This document shows positions 16,740 to 24,620 of a stretch of 64,000 bases of DNA, piece by piece. The stretch is taken from the NCBI GenBank assembly GCA_035293805.1, contig DATGMD010000043.1, positions 1 to 64,000 on the forward strand. Reading direction: 5' to 3'. Under the pieces are notes generated by a model, which was given only the letters and a program-made list of their open reading frames with translations, was not told the origin of the DNA and made no database searches. The position numbers were made by a program, and so were the translations under genes. This DNA comes from JAJPHF01 sp035293805 (GTDB lineage Bacteria; Chloroflexota; UBA6077; JAJPHF01). Each line of letters starts with the position of its first letter. Within the stretch, counting starts at the first letter, position 1.

Positions 16740-18122
16740 ATGCGATACTGGGCACTGCGCTTGACCGGAGTTTTCGCGGTAGCTTGCCTGCTGGCGCTGG
16801 GGACCGGCAGCTGGACGGAGGCGGCGGGAGTGGGCGCGCGGGCAGCGAACTCCGCGGCCGCGCAGGTAAGCACTCCCGTCGCCAATCCGACGCCCTTCCC
16901 GGCCGCGACGCCACGGACTGGCACGACGCCCTTCCCTACCAATGTGACCCCGACGCCGCCGCGCGCCGCGACGCCAGCGGCCACGGCCGCGACGGTCCAG
17001 CGCACGGGGCTAATGAACGTTACTGGCATCTCGGCCCGCCTGGGCCACAGCCTGGCGCTCCAGCAGGATGGGACGGCCTGGGCCTGGGGCGACAACACCG
17101 CGGGCCAGCTGGGGAGCGAAACGCTCGCCTTCGGCAACAGCAGCTTTCCCGTCCAGGTCACCGGCCTTGAGAACGTGACGTTCGTCGCCGCGGGCGGGGA
17201 TCACAGCCTCGCGGTGACCGCCGACGGCACGGTCTGGGCCTGGGGTAGCAACAGCAGCGGCCAGCTGGGCGACGGCACGACGATCGACCGGAGCGCTCCC
17301 GTGCGCGTTAACGGCCTGATCAACGTGCCCGGCGGAGTCGAGGCAGTGGCCGCGGGACTCCAGTACAGTCTGGCGCTCAAGAACGACGGCACGGTCTGGG
17401 CCTGGGGCACCAACGAGGTGGGCCAGCTGGGCAATGGCACGACGGACAATCAGACGGCCCCGGTCCAGGTCAGCGGCCTGACCGGGGTAGCGGCGATCGT
17501 GGCGGGTACCAGCCACGCGCTGGCCCTTAAGAACGACGGCACCGTTTGGGCCTGGGGCGCCAACGACATGGGGCAGCTGGGCGACAGCACGAACATCAAT
17601 CGCAGCACGCCTGTGCAGGTAACCGGCGGGATGGCGGGCGTCCGAGCGATCGCGGCCGGCCTGGTACACAGCCTGGCGGCCAAGAACGACGGCACCGTTT
17701 GGGCCTGGGGCGGCAACGACGCGGGCCAGCTGGGCGACGGCACCACGACGAGCCATAGCACGCCGGTCCAGGTGGGAGGCGGGCTGGTCAACGCGGTGAG
17801 CCTGGCGGCCGGCTCGTACCACAGCCTGGCCGTCAGGAATGACGGCACCGTTTGGGCCTGGGGCAGCAACGACATGGGGCAGCTGGGCGACGGCACGACG
17901 GCCAGCCGCCGCACGCCCGTGCAGGTGAGCGGGGGGATGACGGGCGCCCAGGAGGTAGCGGCGGGCGAGCAGTACAGCCTGGCCCTCAGGAGCGATGGCT
18001 CCGTCTGGGCCTGGGGGAGCGACCTGGTCGGCCAGCTCGGAAACGGCTGCCTCGCCGATCAATGTCAGAATCAGAGCACGCCGGTGCAGGTCGTGGCCGG
18101 CATCCCGTCGATGGGACAGTAG
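16740..18122 (+). CDS. Secreted seven-repeat RCC1 beta-propeller protein
   Basis: 460 residues from ATG 16740 after GAGGAGGGGG; the longer frame from 16650 has no comparable site. A signal peptide (VFAVACLLALGTGSW) and a Thr/Pro-rich linker precede seven RCC1-type repeats of about 50 residues, each with a variant of HSLALKNDGTVWAWG and GQLGDGT followed by TPVQV. Seven repeats make one closed propeller, so the protein looks complete. Repeats 3-6 are nearly identical even at DNA level (AACGACGGCACCGTTTGGGC recurs), pointing to recent duplication or conversion. Extracellular RCC1 proteins are common, and their ligands are generally unknown; binding is the likely role. Confidence 0.88.
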   Translation: MRYWALRLTGVFAVACLLALGTGSWTEAAGVGARAANSAAAQVSTPVANPTPFPAATPRTGTTPFPTNVTPTPPRAATPAATAATVQRTGLMNVTGISARLGHSLALQQDGTAWAWGDNTAGQLGSETLAFGNSSFPVQVTGLENVTFVAAGGDHSLAVTADGTVWAWGSNSSGQLGDGTTIDRSAPVRVNGLINVPGGVEAVAAGLQYSLALKNDGTVWAWGTNEVGQLGNGTTDNQTAPVQVSGLTGVAAIVAGTSHALALKNDGTVWAWGANDMGQLGDSTNINRSTPVQVTGGMAGVRAIAAGLVHSLAAKNDGTVWAWGGNDAGQLGDGTTTSHSTPVQVGGGLVNAVSLAAGSYHSLAVRNDGTVWAWGSNDMGQLGDGTTASRRTPVQVSGGMTGAQEVAAGEQYSLALRSDGSVWAWGSDLVGQLGNGCLADQCQNQSTPVQVVAGIPSMGQ

Positions 18123-18155
18123 CTCAGCTCGCGGGCCGCGGATCGGGGGTCAGGG

Positions 18156-18190
18156 GCCGCGCCTGGCCTACTCGTGAGGTCAGGCGCGGC
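18156..18190. terminator. Bidirectional hairpin between RCC1 and GerW-family genes
   Basis: Arms 18156-18169 and 18177-18190 pair over 14 bases with one G-T pair and a 7-base loop. The right arm overlaps the stop codon of the convergent GerW-family gene. Position between convergent genes supports termination of both. Confidence 0.6.
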
Positions 18191-18695
18191 GGCGTGGCCG
18201 GCGCCACAGCCGCAGCGCGACAGCCAGCCCGGCGGCGGCGAGCGCCAGGCCAATTGCGCTCGCGTCGAAGACCGGCCGCACGCGTAGCCCCTCCGGCCCG
18301 ACTTCGACAACTGCCACCGGCCGCACGCGCCCGCCGAAGCCGCCGCCCCCACCCATGCCGCTGCCGGACACCTCGGGGGAGGCGGGCCCGCTGCCGCCGC
18401 CCAGCCCAAAGCCGCCGCCGTAGTAGACCTCCGCCAGAGGGATGATTGTCCGCTCACCCGCGTTTCGTGGTGTGCCTACCGCCGAGTCCGCCCTCGCGAC
18501 CGCGTTCAGCCGCCCGAATCCCGCCGCCAGCGCGGCATAGGCCGGCGCGTCGGCCGGCGCTTGCTGCGTCCCGCCTGACGACTGCTGCACCCCGCCGGGT
18601 GATTGCGGAGACCCACTACGCGACTCCTGGGCGCCCCCCTCGGCTTGCTGCGCCCCGCCCGCGGCTTGCCGACCGGCGCCTGGCTGCTCTGCCAT
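18180..18695 (-). CDS. GerW/YtfJ-family protein with C-terminal membrane helix
   Basis: 171 residues. A Gln/Gly/Ala-rich disordered N-terminus of about 50 residues is followed by the GerW core: NAVARADSAVGTPRNAGERTIIPLAEVYYGGGFG, a glycine-rich stretch, then GGRVRPVAVVEVGPEGLRVRPVFD. The C-terminus is a hydrophobic helix with a basic tail. GerW (YtfJ) is needed for spore germination in Bacillus, but the family is widespread in non-sporulating bacteria where its role is unknown. No sporulation genes are in the window. It is 16 bases downstream of a shorter protein with a similar tail. The family call is good and the function open. Confidence 0.85.
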   Translation of the reverse strand: MAEQPGAGRQAAGGAQQAEGGAQESRSGSPQSPGGVQQSSGGTQQAPADAPAYAALAAGFGRLNAVARADSAVGTPRNAGERTIIPLAEVYYGGGFGLGGGSGPASPEVSGSGMGGGGGFGGRVRPVAVVEVGPEGLRVRPVFDASAIGLALAAAGLAVALRLWRRPRRRA

Positions 18696-18711
18696 CGCTC
18701 CTCCTACCCGC

Positions 18712-19050
18712 CTAGCCCCGCGGGCCGCGGCGTGGCGCCGCTCGGCGCCGGCCGCGCGCGCTCCACGCCGCTAGCGCCAGCGCCAGCACGGCGACGAAGA
18801 GCGTCGGGTCGGGCACCGGCCGCCACCGCACCTGCCCGCCACGTCGCTCGACCACGGCCAGCGGCCACACGACCGCGCCCCCGATGGTCCCCGCGCCGCG
18901 CCACCCAACGGCGAGACGCCAGACCAGGACCTGCACGGCCCGGCCGCGCACCGCGAGCGCGGCGCTACGCCGTAGACCACAGTCGAGCCAGATCGGACCG
19001 GCCCAACGCTCCGCTCCAAGCGCCCGCACCGACGCCTCCGCGGCCCCCAC
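18712..19050 (-). CDS. Small membrane protein resembling the GerW-family neighbour's C-terminus
   Basis: 112 residues from GTG 19050; frames further upstream do not look coding. The C-terminal half (VVWPLAVVERRGGQVRWRPVPD, a hydrophobic helix, then a basic tail) parallels RPVAVVEVGPEGLRVRPVFD, helix and basic tail of the GerW-family protein encoded 16 bases downstream. This suggests a divergent paralog or a partner sharing the same membrane-proximal module. The N-terminal part has no recognised domain and lacks a glycine-rich stretch. No clear ribosome site precedes the start, so the exact start and even expression are uncertain. Confidence 0.45.
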   Translation of the reverse strand: MGAAEASVRALGAERWAGPIWLDCGLRRSAALAVRGRAVQVLVWRLAVGWRGAGTIGGAVVWPLAVVERRGGQVRWRPVPDPTLFVAVLALALAAWSARGRRRAAPRRGPRG

Positions 19051-19119
19051 ACGCTGTCGCCGCCGTGCTGCTCGCCGCGGCGCACAGCGCGAGGGCCGCC
19101 CGCCGGCGCAGCATGGCGG

Positions 19120-19683
19120 CTAGCTCGACTCGCGCGGTTCTTCCTGCAGCGTGTCGAAGAGATCGTCGAGGTGTACGTAGAACCCGGGCAACAGCGCGCC
19201 GCCCTCCAGCACCTCGCCGCGCCCGAGCGTCACCGGCGCCGCCCCCGGGCCGTACACGGCCACGGTCTCCTCGGCCGGGTCCACCAGCCAGGCGCAGCGC
19301 ACGCCGCACGCCAGGTACCGGGCGACCTTCGCCGCGACCCAGGCCGGATCCACCGTCGCGGGACAGATCTCGACGGCCAGGTCCGGCGGCTGGCTGAGCG
19401 CCCCGCCGGCGGTCTCGCTCGCCGGAAGCCGACCCGGGGCGATGTACTCGACGTCGGGTACGTAGACGTCGCCCCCGAGCACGCAGCGCACGGCGAGGGC
19501 GGCCGCACCCTGGTGGCTGGCGCGCGCCCAGCCGAACAGCAGCGTCGCCAGGTCGCTACGCAGCCAGCGCTCGCGCTCAGCGAGCGGCGGCTTGCGCACG
19601 ACGGCGCCGTCTACATACTCCTCGGGCGGGTCGGTCTCCGGCCGAGCCAAGAATTCCGCGAGCGAGACCCCCGTCTGCGCCAT
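19120..19683 (-). CDS. Uma2-family (DUF820) putative nuclease-fold protein
   Basis: 187 residues from ATG 19683, which follows GGAGGGAGC. Features of the PD-(D/E)xK-like Uma2 family are visible: LAEFLARPETDPPEEYVDGAVV at the start, the YVPDVEYIAPG segment supplying the acidic residue, PPDLAVEICPAT with the E-x-C variant of the E-x-K/S core, and VARYLACGVRCAWLVDP. Proteins of this family occur in many copies in cyanobacteria and Chloroflexota, and their cellular role is unknown. It heads a minus-strand cluster with the two GerW-like genes, separated by about 70 bases. Confidence 0.88.
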   Translation of the reverse strand: MAQTGVSLAEFLARPETDPPEEYVDGAVVRKPPLAERERWLRSDLATLLFGWARASHQGAAALAVRCVLGGDVYVPDVEYIAPGRLPASETAGGALSQPPDLAVEICPATVDPAWVAAKVARYLACGVRCAWLVDPAEETVAVYGPGAAPVTLGRGEVLEGGALLPGFYVHLDDLFDTLQEEPRESS

Positions 19684-19922
19684 GCTCCCTCCGCGCGCCA
19701 CACCGCCGAACAGCGCCCGCCCCCGGCGCGCCCCGCCGGCGGCTGCTTCGTTACGAGGACCGCCAGGAGCCGCCTATCGCCGCGCCGGGCCGCCGCACGG
19801 GGCCGCTACCTCAGTCTACCGCCGGGAGGCTCGCGGCGTCTGAGTCTGGCGACGGGGCTCCGCCAGGAACTACCATCCGGTGGTCGGCGGATGCTAGCCG
19901 CCGCGCGGCAGGGAGATGAGCG

Positions 19923-21035
19923 ATGACGGTATTCGACGTCGACGCCCACGTGGAGGAGTCGGTCGACACCTGGCGGTACTTACCGGTCGAGTACGAGGCA
20001 CGCCGCCCCGTGCCGATCACGCTCGACGATCGGCCGGAGCTGTGCGGCCAGAACTCCTTCTGGCTGATCGACGGCGCGGTCGTGCCGCGGGTGCGCGGGA
20101 AGGGCCTGACGCTGTTCGGGACGCCCACTACGTCGCGCCACGCCCGGGCCAAGCCGTTCTCGATCCCCAGCCAGGAGCTGACCGACCCGGCCGCTCGCGT
20201 GGCCGATCTCGACCGCTTCGGCATCGACACGCAGGTCGTGAACTCGACGCTGCTGAACGCTCAGCTCACTCCCGACGTGGCCTACGAGCACGCCCTGGCC
20301 CGCGCCTTCAACTCCTGGATCGCCGAGAAGTGCCGCGAGAGCGGCGGGCGGCTGCGCTGGAACGCTATGGTTCGGCTCACCGACGTCGACAGCGCGGTGG
20401 CCGAGCTGCGCCGCGTGGCCGGGCTGGGCGCCGCGGCCGCCGAGATTCACGGACTGGCGGGCGACCAGACGCTCGAACACCGGCGCTTCGACCCCTTCTG
20501 GGCGGAAGCCGAGCGGCTGAACATGCCCGTCTACGTCCACATCGGCTTCGAGACGCCGACGCTCGTGGGCCTGTTCCAAACGCTCTACATGTCCATCGCC
20601 TTCGCCAACCGCGCCTCGCTGCTCATCGGCTTCCTGGCGCTGGTCGGCACCGGCGTGGTCGAGCGGTTCCCGCGCTTGCGGCTATGCTTCGCGGAGGCGG
20701 GTGTGGAGTGGGTGCCGTGGCTCGTCCACGTCATGGACGGGTACTGGAAGCTCGGGCACCACGCCTTCGGCGACGACTCGGGGTTCGGGCACTCGCGCAC
20801 GCGGCCCAGCGAGCTGCTGCGCGATGGCAACGTGTACGTCGTCTGCGAGGCCGACGAGGACCTAGGCGCGGCGATGGCGATCCTCGGGGAGGACCGCATC
20901 ATGCTCGGCTCCGACATGCCGCACAGCGAGGCCCATCCCAGCTCCTTCCGGCAGTTTGCCGCGCGGGGCGACGTGAGCGACCGCGTGAAGGCCAAGATCC
21001 TCGGCGAGAACGCCGAGCGCTTCTTCGCCCGTTAA
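19923..21035 (+). CDS. Metal-dependent amidohydrolase (ACMSD-like Amidohydro_2 family)
   Basis: 370 residues from ATG 19923 after AGGGAGATGAGCG. The start FDVDAHVEE carries the first metal ligands (D-x-D-x-H variant of the family), YVHIGFE gives the next His, and the C-terminal LGSDMPHSEAHP provides the Asp and further His residues. The family includes aminocarboxymuconate-semialdehyde decarboxylase and gamma-resorcylate decarboxylase, so decarboxylation or hydrolysis of a ring-derived acid is likely. It is the only plus-strand gene between minus-strand neighbours and carries its own hairpin downstream. Substrate not determinable. Confidence 0.87.
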   Translation: MTVFDVDAHVEESVDTWRYLPVEYEARRPVPITLDDRPELCGQNSFWLIDGAVVPRVRGKGLTLFGTPTTSRHARAKPFSIPSQELTDPAARVADLDRFGIDTQVVNSTLLNAQLTPDVAYEHALARAFNSWIAEKCRESGGRLRWNAMVRLTDVDSAVAELRRVAGLGAAAAEIHGLAGDQTLEHRRFDPFWAEAERLNMPVYVHIGFETPTLVGLFQTLYMSIAFANRASLLIGFLALVGTGVVERFPRLRLCFAEAGVEWVPWLVHVMDGYWKLGHHAFGDDSGFGHSRTRPSELLRDGNVYVVCEADEDLGAAMAILGEDRIMLGSDMPHSEAHPSSFRQFAARGDVSDRVKAKILGENAERFFAR

Positions 21036-21096
21036 CTAGCCGGCGAGCTGCGGAGTGACAAGCATGAGCCCGCGGCCCGCCCCGATGGAGGGGACG

Positions 21097-21117
21097 GCGG
21101 GGGACCAGCCCCCGCCC
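21097..21117. terminator. GC-rich hairpin between convergent genes; dispersed repeat copy
   Basis: Arms 21097-21104 and 21110-21117 (GGCGGGGG and its complement) pair perfectly over 8 bases. The core reappears in inverted orientation at 41682-41701 after a UbiD gene, suggesting a dispersed terminator-like repeat. Confidence 0.5.
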
Positions 21118-21173
21118 TACCCGGTGCGTCCGATTTCTGCCCGCGTGGTTACGAGTGGCGTCGCAGAAATTCG

Positions 21174-22394
21174 CTAGAGCGGGGTGCGGTTGACGCGGCC
21201 GGCGTTGTCCACGTCCCAGCGCTCGGAGGAGAACGGCTTGCCGTCGAAGCGGTCGGCCATCCACTCGGCCGCCAGGGTGCGCGGCGAGGGGCCGAGCATG
21301 ACGGATTGCCCGCCGCCAATCGAGTGCCGCGCCTCGGCGTAGACGACGAGGCGCTTCGGCACGTCGAGCGCGCGGATGAGCCGCTCGGTATGCTCAAGAG
21401 GGCTCAACTCGTCGGCCTCGCCGGCCAGGCAGAGATAGGGACAGCGGATACGCTCGGCGTAGCCCTCCCAGGTCAGCGTCTTGCGGAACTCGTCGAAGGC
21501 GTCCTCGTCCTCGTAGCCGGCCATGTACATGAAGCGCACCTTGAAGGTGGGCGACGCCTCCTCGAAGATGGTGTGGCAGCCGGGCTCGTGGCAGACGGCG
21601 CTCACGGCGCAGGCGCGGTAGCGCGGCTCGGCCCCGGCCATGATCGTGCCGAACAGCGAGCCGAAGCTGTTGCCGGTGATGCCCACACGCTCCGGGTCGA
21701 CCTCCGGCCGCGCCGCCATCCAGTCCATGACCACGCGCCCCGCCTCGGCCCAGGCCGGCACGCTGACGTGGACCCCCAGGATGGGGCTCTCATACTGCCC
21801 GGGGCCGTCCAGCGCCAGCACAGCGATGCCGCGGCTCAGCCAGCGGTCGCCGTAGCAAGAGACGCCGATCTCTTTGAAGCTGTCCATGCCCGGCAGGGAC
21901 ACCACGGCCGGCACGCGCCCGTCACGGTAGCTGGGGGGCAGGTGGAACCAGGCGGGGAGCGCCTTGCCCTGGAAGGGGATCAGGACGCGCTCGACGTGGT
22001 GATCGGCGAGGTCCGCGTACCGCTGATAGCAGGCGATCTTCCGCTCGTTGTAGCGCAGGTTGGTCTCGTTGTTCTCGTCGATGGGCCATTGCGCGGCGCC
22101 CCAGTGGACGGCCGCCGTGAAGTAGTGGTCGCGCGCGCTGACGGGCTGGCCGGCCTCCTCGGCGGCGCGCGCGCGCTCCTCGCGGCGTCGGGCCGCCGCC
22201 TCGAAGGACGGCGAGATGTCGGCGTACTTCTGCACGCGCTGGCGGATCAGCTGGAAGTCGCCGCCCGCCTCAGTCGGGCAGGGCGCGGCCAGATAGGCGC
22301 TGCGCGCCTGGTCGAAGTCGATCCCCACCGCACGAATGACGTTGTCGATCAGCCAGCGTTGCGCCTGCCAGCGCCGGGTCGTCGGCTCGCCCAT
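21174..22394 (-). CDS. Alpha/beta hydrolase with helical N-terminal domain (FrsA/DHPON hydrolase-like)
   Basis: 406 residues from ATG 22394 after AGGGAGACGACG; an in-frame ATG 18 codons upstream has no site. The N-terminal 140 residues are mostly helical (ARRREERARAAEEAGQPVSARDHYFTAA-type), followed by an alpha/beta hydrolase core with the nucleophile Ser in GNSFGS, acid region GEADELSP and His in EARHSIGG. This layout matches the family of 2,6-dihydroxypseudooxynicotine hydrolase and FrsA-like esterases, which cleave C-C, ester or related bonds. It could act on a ring-fission product together with the nearby amidohydrolase and MFS carrier, but that is inference. Confidence 0.87.
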   Translation of the reverse strand: MGEPTTRRWQAQRWLIDNVIRAVGIDFDQARSAYLAAPCPTEAGGDFQLIRQRVQKYADISPSFEAAARRREERARAAEEAGQPVSARDHYFTAAVHWGAAQWPIDENNETNLRYNERKIACYQRYADLADHHVERVLIPFQGKALPAWFHLPPSYRDGRVPAVVSLPGMDSFKEIGVSCYGDRWLSRGIAVLALDGPGQYESPILGVHVSVPAWAEAGRVVMDWMAARPEVDPERVGITGNSFGSLFGTIMAGAEPRYRACAVSAVCHEPGCHTIFEEASPTFKVRFMYMAGYEDEDAFDEFRKTLTWEGYAERIRCPYLCLAGEADELSPLEHTERLIRALDVPKRLVVYAEARHSIGGGQSVMLGPSPRTLAAEWMADRFDGKPFSSERWDVDNAGRVNRTPL

Positions 22395-22616
22395 CGTCGT
22401 CTCCCTCTCTGGCCCTGCTCCGTCGTGGCCCGGCGACGGCCGGGCCACTCCCTCTTACCATCGCCCCGCGTTGCCTGACAAGGACTTGTCCCGGCTGCGC
22501 CCGCGCGGAGCGGCGGCCATAGCGCGGGGATGAGACTGGTGGGCGCCACTGCACGGCGATGCTGGCGATCGCGCGCCCGCCGGTGCCGCGGCGCGCGGAG
22601 GCGGCGTAGCAGACGA

Positions 22617-23924
22617 TCAGGCGGGGACGGGCTCGGGCACGGGCTTGCGGCGGTGCTCGCGGATCTGCATGGACAGGCCGGCGGCGACCAGGCCGGCCAG
22701 GCCCGCGGAGAGGAAGGCGATCTGGTAGTCGCCGAACCAGTCGTGCACCAGGCCGCCCGTTATGGCAGCGAGCGACCCGCCCATCTGGTGGCCCAGGAAC
22801 ATGAAGCCGTAGACCCTGCCCACTGCTCGCCGGCCGAACACGTCCGCCGCGATGAGCTGACTCACGGGCGCAGTGCCGAACCAGTTGAGGCCATATAGGA
22901 TGGCGAAGATCGTGAGCATCCGGACATCCTGGATGAAGGGCAGGTAGAACAGCGACAGTCCGCGGAAGGCGTAGAACGCGACCAGCAGCTTATTGCGGTT
23001 CCGCACGCGGTCCGCCAGCATGCCCGCCCCGATCGTGCCGAGGATGTTGACGCCGCCCATCAGCCCCTGCACGCTGGCCGCCGTCACCTCGGCGATGCCG
23101 TGGTCGGCGGCGTGCGCGAGGAAGTGGGTGCCGATGAGACCATTGGTCGTGTAACCGCAGACGAAGAGCCCGCCCGCGAGCCACCAGAACTCGGGCGTGC
23201 GGATGACCTGGCGCATCGGGGTGGAGTCGACCTGCCCGGTAGCAGCGGCGGCGCGGCCTGTACTGGCCGCGCTCTCCCCGTAACGCCGCAGGCCCACCTG
23301 GCTAGGATCGTTCCGGAAGACGAGGAGCAGCAGCGGCAGCACGACGAGCCCAAGCAACCCTGCCGCGACTAGCACCCCCACGCGCCACCCGACGGTCACC
23401 GACAGCCAGGCGATGAGCGGCACGAAGATGATCTGCCCGGCTGACGTAGCGGCACCCAACACGCCGGTGAGCGTCCCCCGCCGCTTGTCGAACCAACGGT
23501 TGACGACCGAGCCGACAAGTACCATGCCGACCCCGCCCGCGCCCGCGCCCACGACGAAGCCCCAGTACACGTCCAGCTGCCAGATCTGCGTCATCGTGGT
23601 GGTGGCCAGCGCCCCCAACGCGAGCAGCGTTATCGCCGAAATCGCCACCAGGCGGGGCCCGTAGCGGTCCATCATGTAACCGACCACCGGTCCCATGCAG
23701 CCATACAAGAGGAGATTCAGAGCGATGGCGATGCCGATAACCGCACGGTCCCAATGAAACTCGCGCTCGAACGAAAGCATCAACACGCCGGGCATGGAGC
23801 GGATCGCGGCAGCAGAAAGCATCGTCAGGAACGTGACGGCGGCCACGAGCCAGCCATAGTGGATGCCGCGCCGGGCCAACCCGGCGGCGAGCCGAGTGGT
23901 GGAGGGAAGAGCGATCGTAGCCAC
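22617..23924 (-). CDS. MFS transporter (monocarboxylate/oxalate antiporter-like)
   Basis: 435 residues from GTG 23924, preceded by AGGAGGCGCCCAA, a near-ideal ribosome site; the longer frame upstream is rejected. Twelve hydrophobic segments are visible. The first reads GWLVAAVTFLTML; the loop 2-3 motif is GYMMDRYGPR, close to the MFS G-x-x-x-D-R-x-G-x-R signature. The central loop is short. Layout is that of the monocarboxylate/OxlT-type branch, which carries small organic acids. It lies 222 bases downstream of the alpha/beta hydrolase gene, same strand, and may share its regulation. Confidence 0.88.
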   Translation of the reverse strand: MATIALPSTTRLAAGLARRGIHYGWLVAAVTFLTMLSAAAIRSMPGVLMLSFEREFHWDRAVIGIAIALNLLLYGCMGPVVGYMMDRYGPRLVAISAITLLALGALATTTMTQIWQLDVYWGFVVGAGAGGVGMVLVGSVVNRWFDKRRGTLTGVLGAATSAGQIIFVPLIAWLSVTVGWRVGVLVAAGLLGLVVLPLLLLVFRNDPSQVGLRRYGESAASTGRAAAATGQVDSTPMRQVIRTPEFWWLAGGLFVCGYTTNGLIGTHFLAHAADHGIAEVTAASVQGLMGGVNILGTIGAGMLADRVRNRNKLLVAFYAFRGLSLFYLPFIQDVRMLTIFAILYGLNWFGTAPVSQLIAADVFGRRAVGRVYGFMFLGHQMGGSLAAITGGLVHDWFGDYQIAFLSAGLAGLVAAGLSMQIREHRRKPVPEPVPA

Positions 23925-24148
23925 TTGGGCGCCTCCTGGGCGCGGCACTGCCAGACGACAGGCGTCTGGCCTCTGCCGGGGATTTGCTGCGCGGGCCTCC
24001 GGCAGGCGGCTTGTGACGCCGCCAGGCCCCGGTGCCCCGCCCGCATTATAGCGGCCGCCTCGCCGCGAAAACACTGGCGCGGCGTGTACGGCGGGGCGAA
24101 TACACCGGCGGGATGCCGTGGGGCTGGCCTGGTGAGCGCCATGCGGAG

Positions 24149-24180
24149 GATGGTATAATCATTATGTCAAAATAACCATC
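24149..24180 (+). promoter_or_regulatory. Strong -10 box inside an inverted repeat, upstream of the HTH gene
   Basis: TATAAT at 24154-24159 is a consensus -10, although no good -35 is seen. It is bracketed by inverted arms GATGGT (24149-24154) and ACCATC (24175-24180) and overlaps the near-palindrome ATAATCATTAT. The stretch is AT-rich in an otherwise GC-rich region. It could be the operator of the HTH protein itself. Confidence 0.5.
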
Positions 24181-24266
24181 GGGTGCCGCCGCGGAGGCGC
24201 GCGGTGCCGAATCCTCCCCGGCGCCAGGCTACTTGGGCCGCACGGGCAGAAAGGTTTGTGAATCGT

Positions 24267-24527
24267 ATGATGACGCCGCTTTATCCGCGACCCGCCCTGC
24301 GCGTGCCCGGCTACCTCTCGGTGCGTGCCGCGGCCGAGCGCCTGGGCATCCGCGAGCGTAGCGTGCGCGAGCTGATCGCCCGCCGCCGCATCCGCGCGAG
24401 CCGGCTGGGCCGACTGTACTTCCTCGCCCACGACGACGTGGAGGCATACCGCGGGGAGCGCCGCGAGCGCGCGCGCCGCGCCCGCCTGCGGCGCCGACGT
24501 AACACCGCCCGTCGCGCGGCGGCGTAG
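24267..24527 (+). CDS. Small helix-turn-helix protein (excisionase/MerR-like HTH_17)
   Basis: 86 residues from ATG 24267; GTG 24258 and the far GTG 24183 are alternatives, with AAAGG at 24250-24254 fitting 24267 best. The core PGYLSVRAAAERLGIRERSVRELIARRRIRASRLGRLYFLAHDDVEAY is the winged HTH of helix-turn-helix domain-17 proteins (SinR/excisionase type): the ladder V/L-S-V-x-E/A-A-A-x-x-L-G, then R-x-x-R-L-G-R. The C-terminus is a run of Arg residues, likely for DNA contact. It probably binds DNA, perhaps its own promoter. It is a lone gene, ended by a strong hairpin. Confidence 0.8.
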   Translation: MMTPLYPRPALRVPGYLSVRAAAERLGIRERSVRELIARRRIRASRLGRLYFLAHDDVEAYRGERRERARRARLRRRRNTARRAAA

Positions 24528-24562
24528 CTCGCGGCCCGGCGCGCTCATCACCCGCGAGACAG

Positions 24563-24608
24563 GACACCGCCCGGGCATCCAGCAAATGCTGGGTGCCCGG
24601 GCGGTGTC
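24563..24608. terminator. Bidirectional hairpin terminator (22-bp stem, AA loop)
   Basis: Arms 24563-24584 and 24587-24608 pair over 22 bases with one G-T wobble and a 2-base loop. It lies between the convergent HTH and FrnE-like genes, ending 12 bases before the latter's stop. Confidence 0.75.
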
Positions 24609-24620
24609 GCGGCTGAATCG

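Noticed and set aside
17040..18110. Regularly spaced repeats as a CRISPR array
   Set aside because: They are in-frame RCC1 coding repeats with about 150-base period and varied sequence; no array spacers.
18965..19309. Alternative minus-strand frame overlapping the Uma2 gene
   Set aside because: Shifted frame of the Uma2 gene; no domain features.
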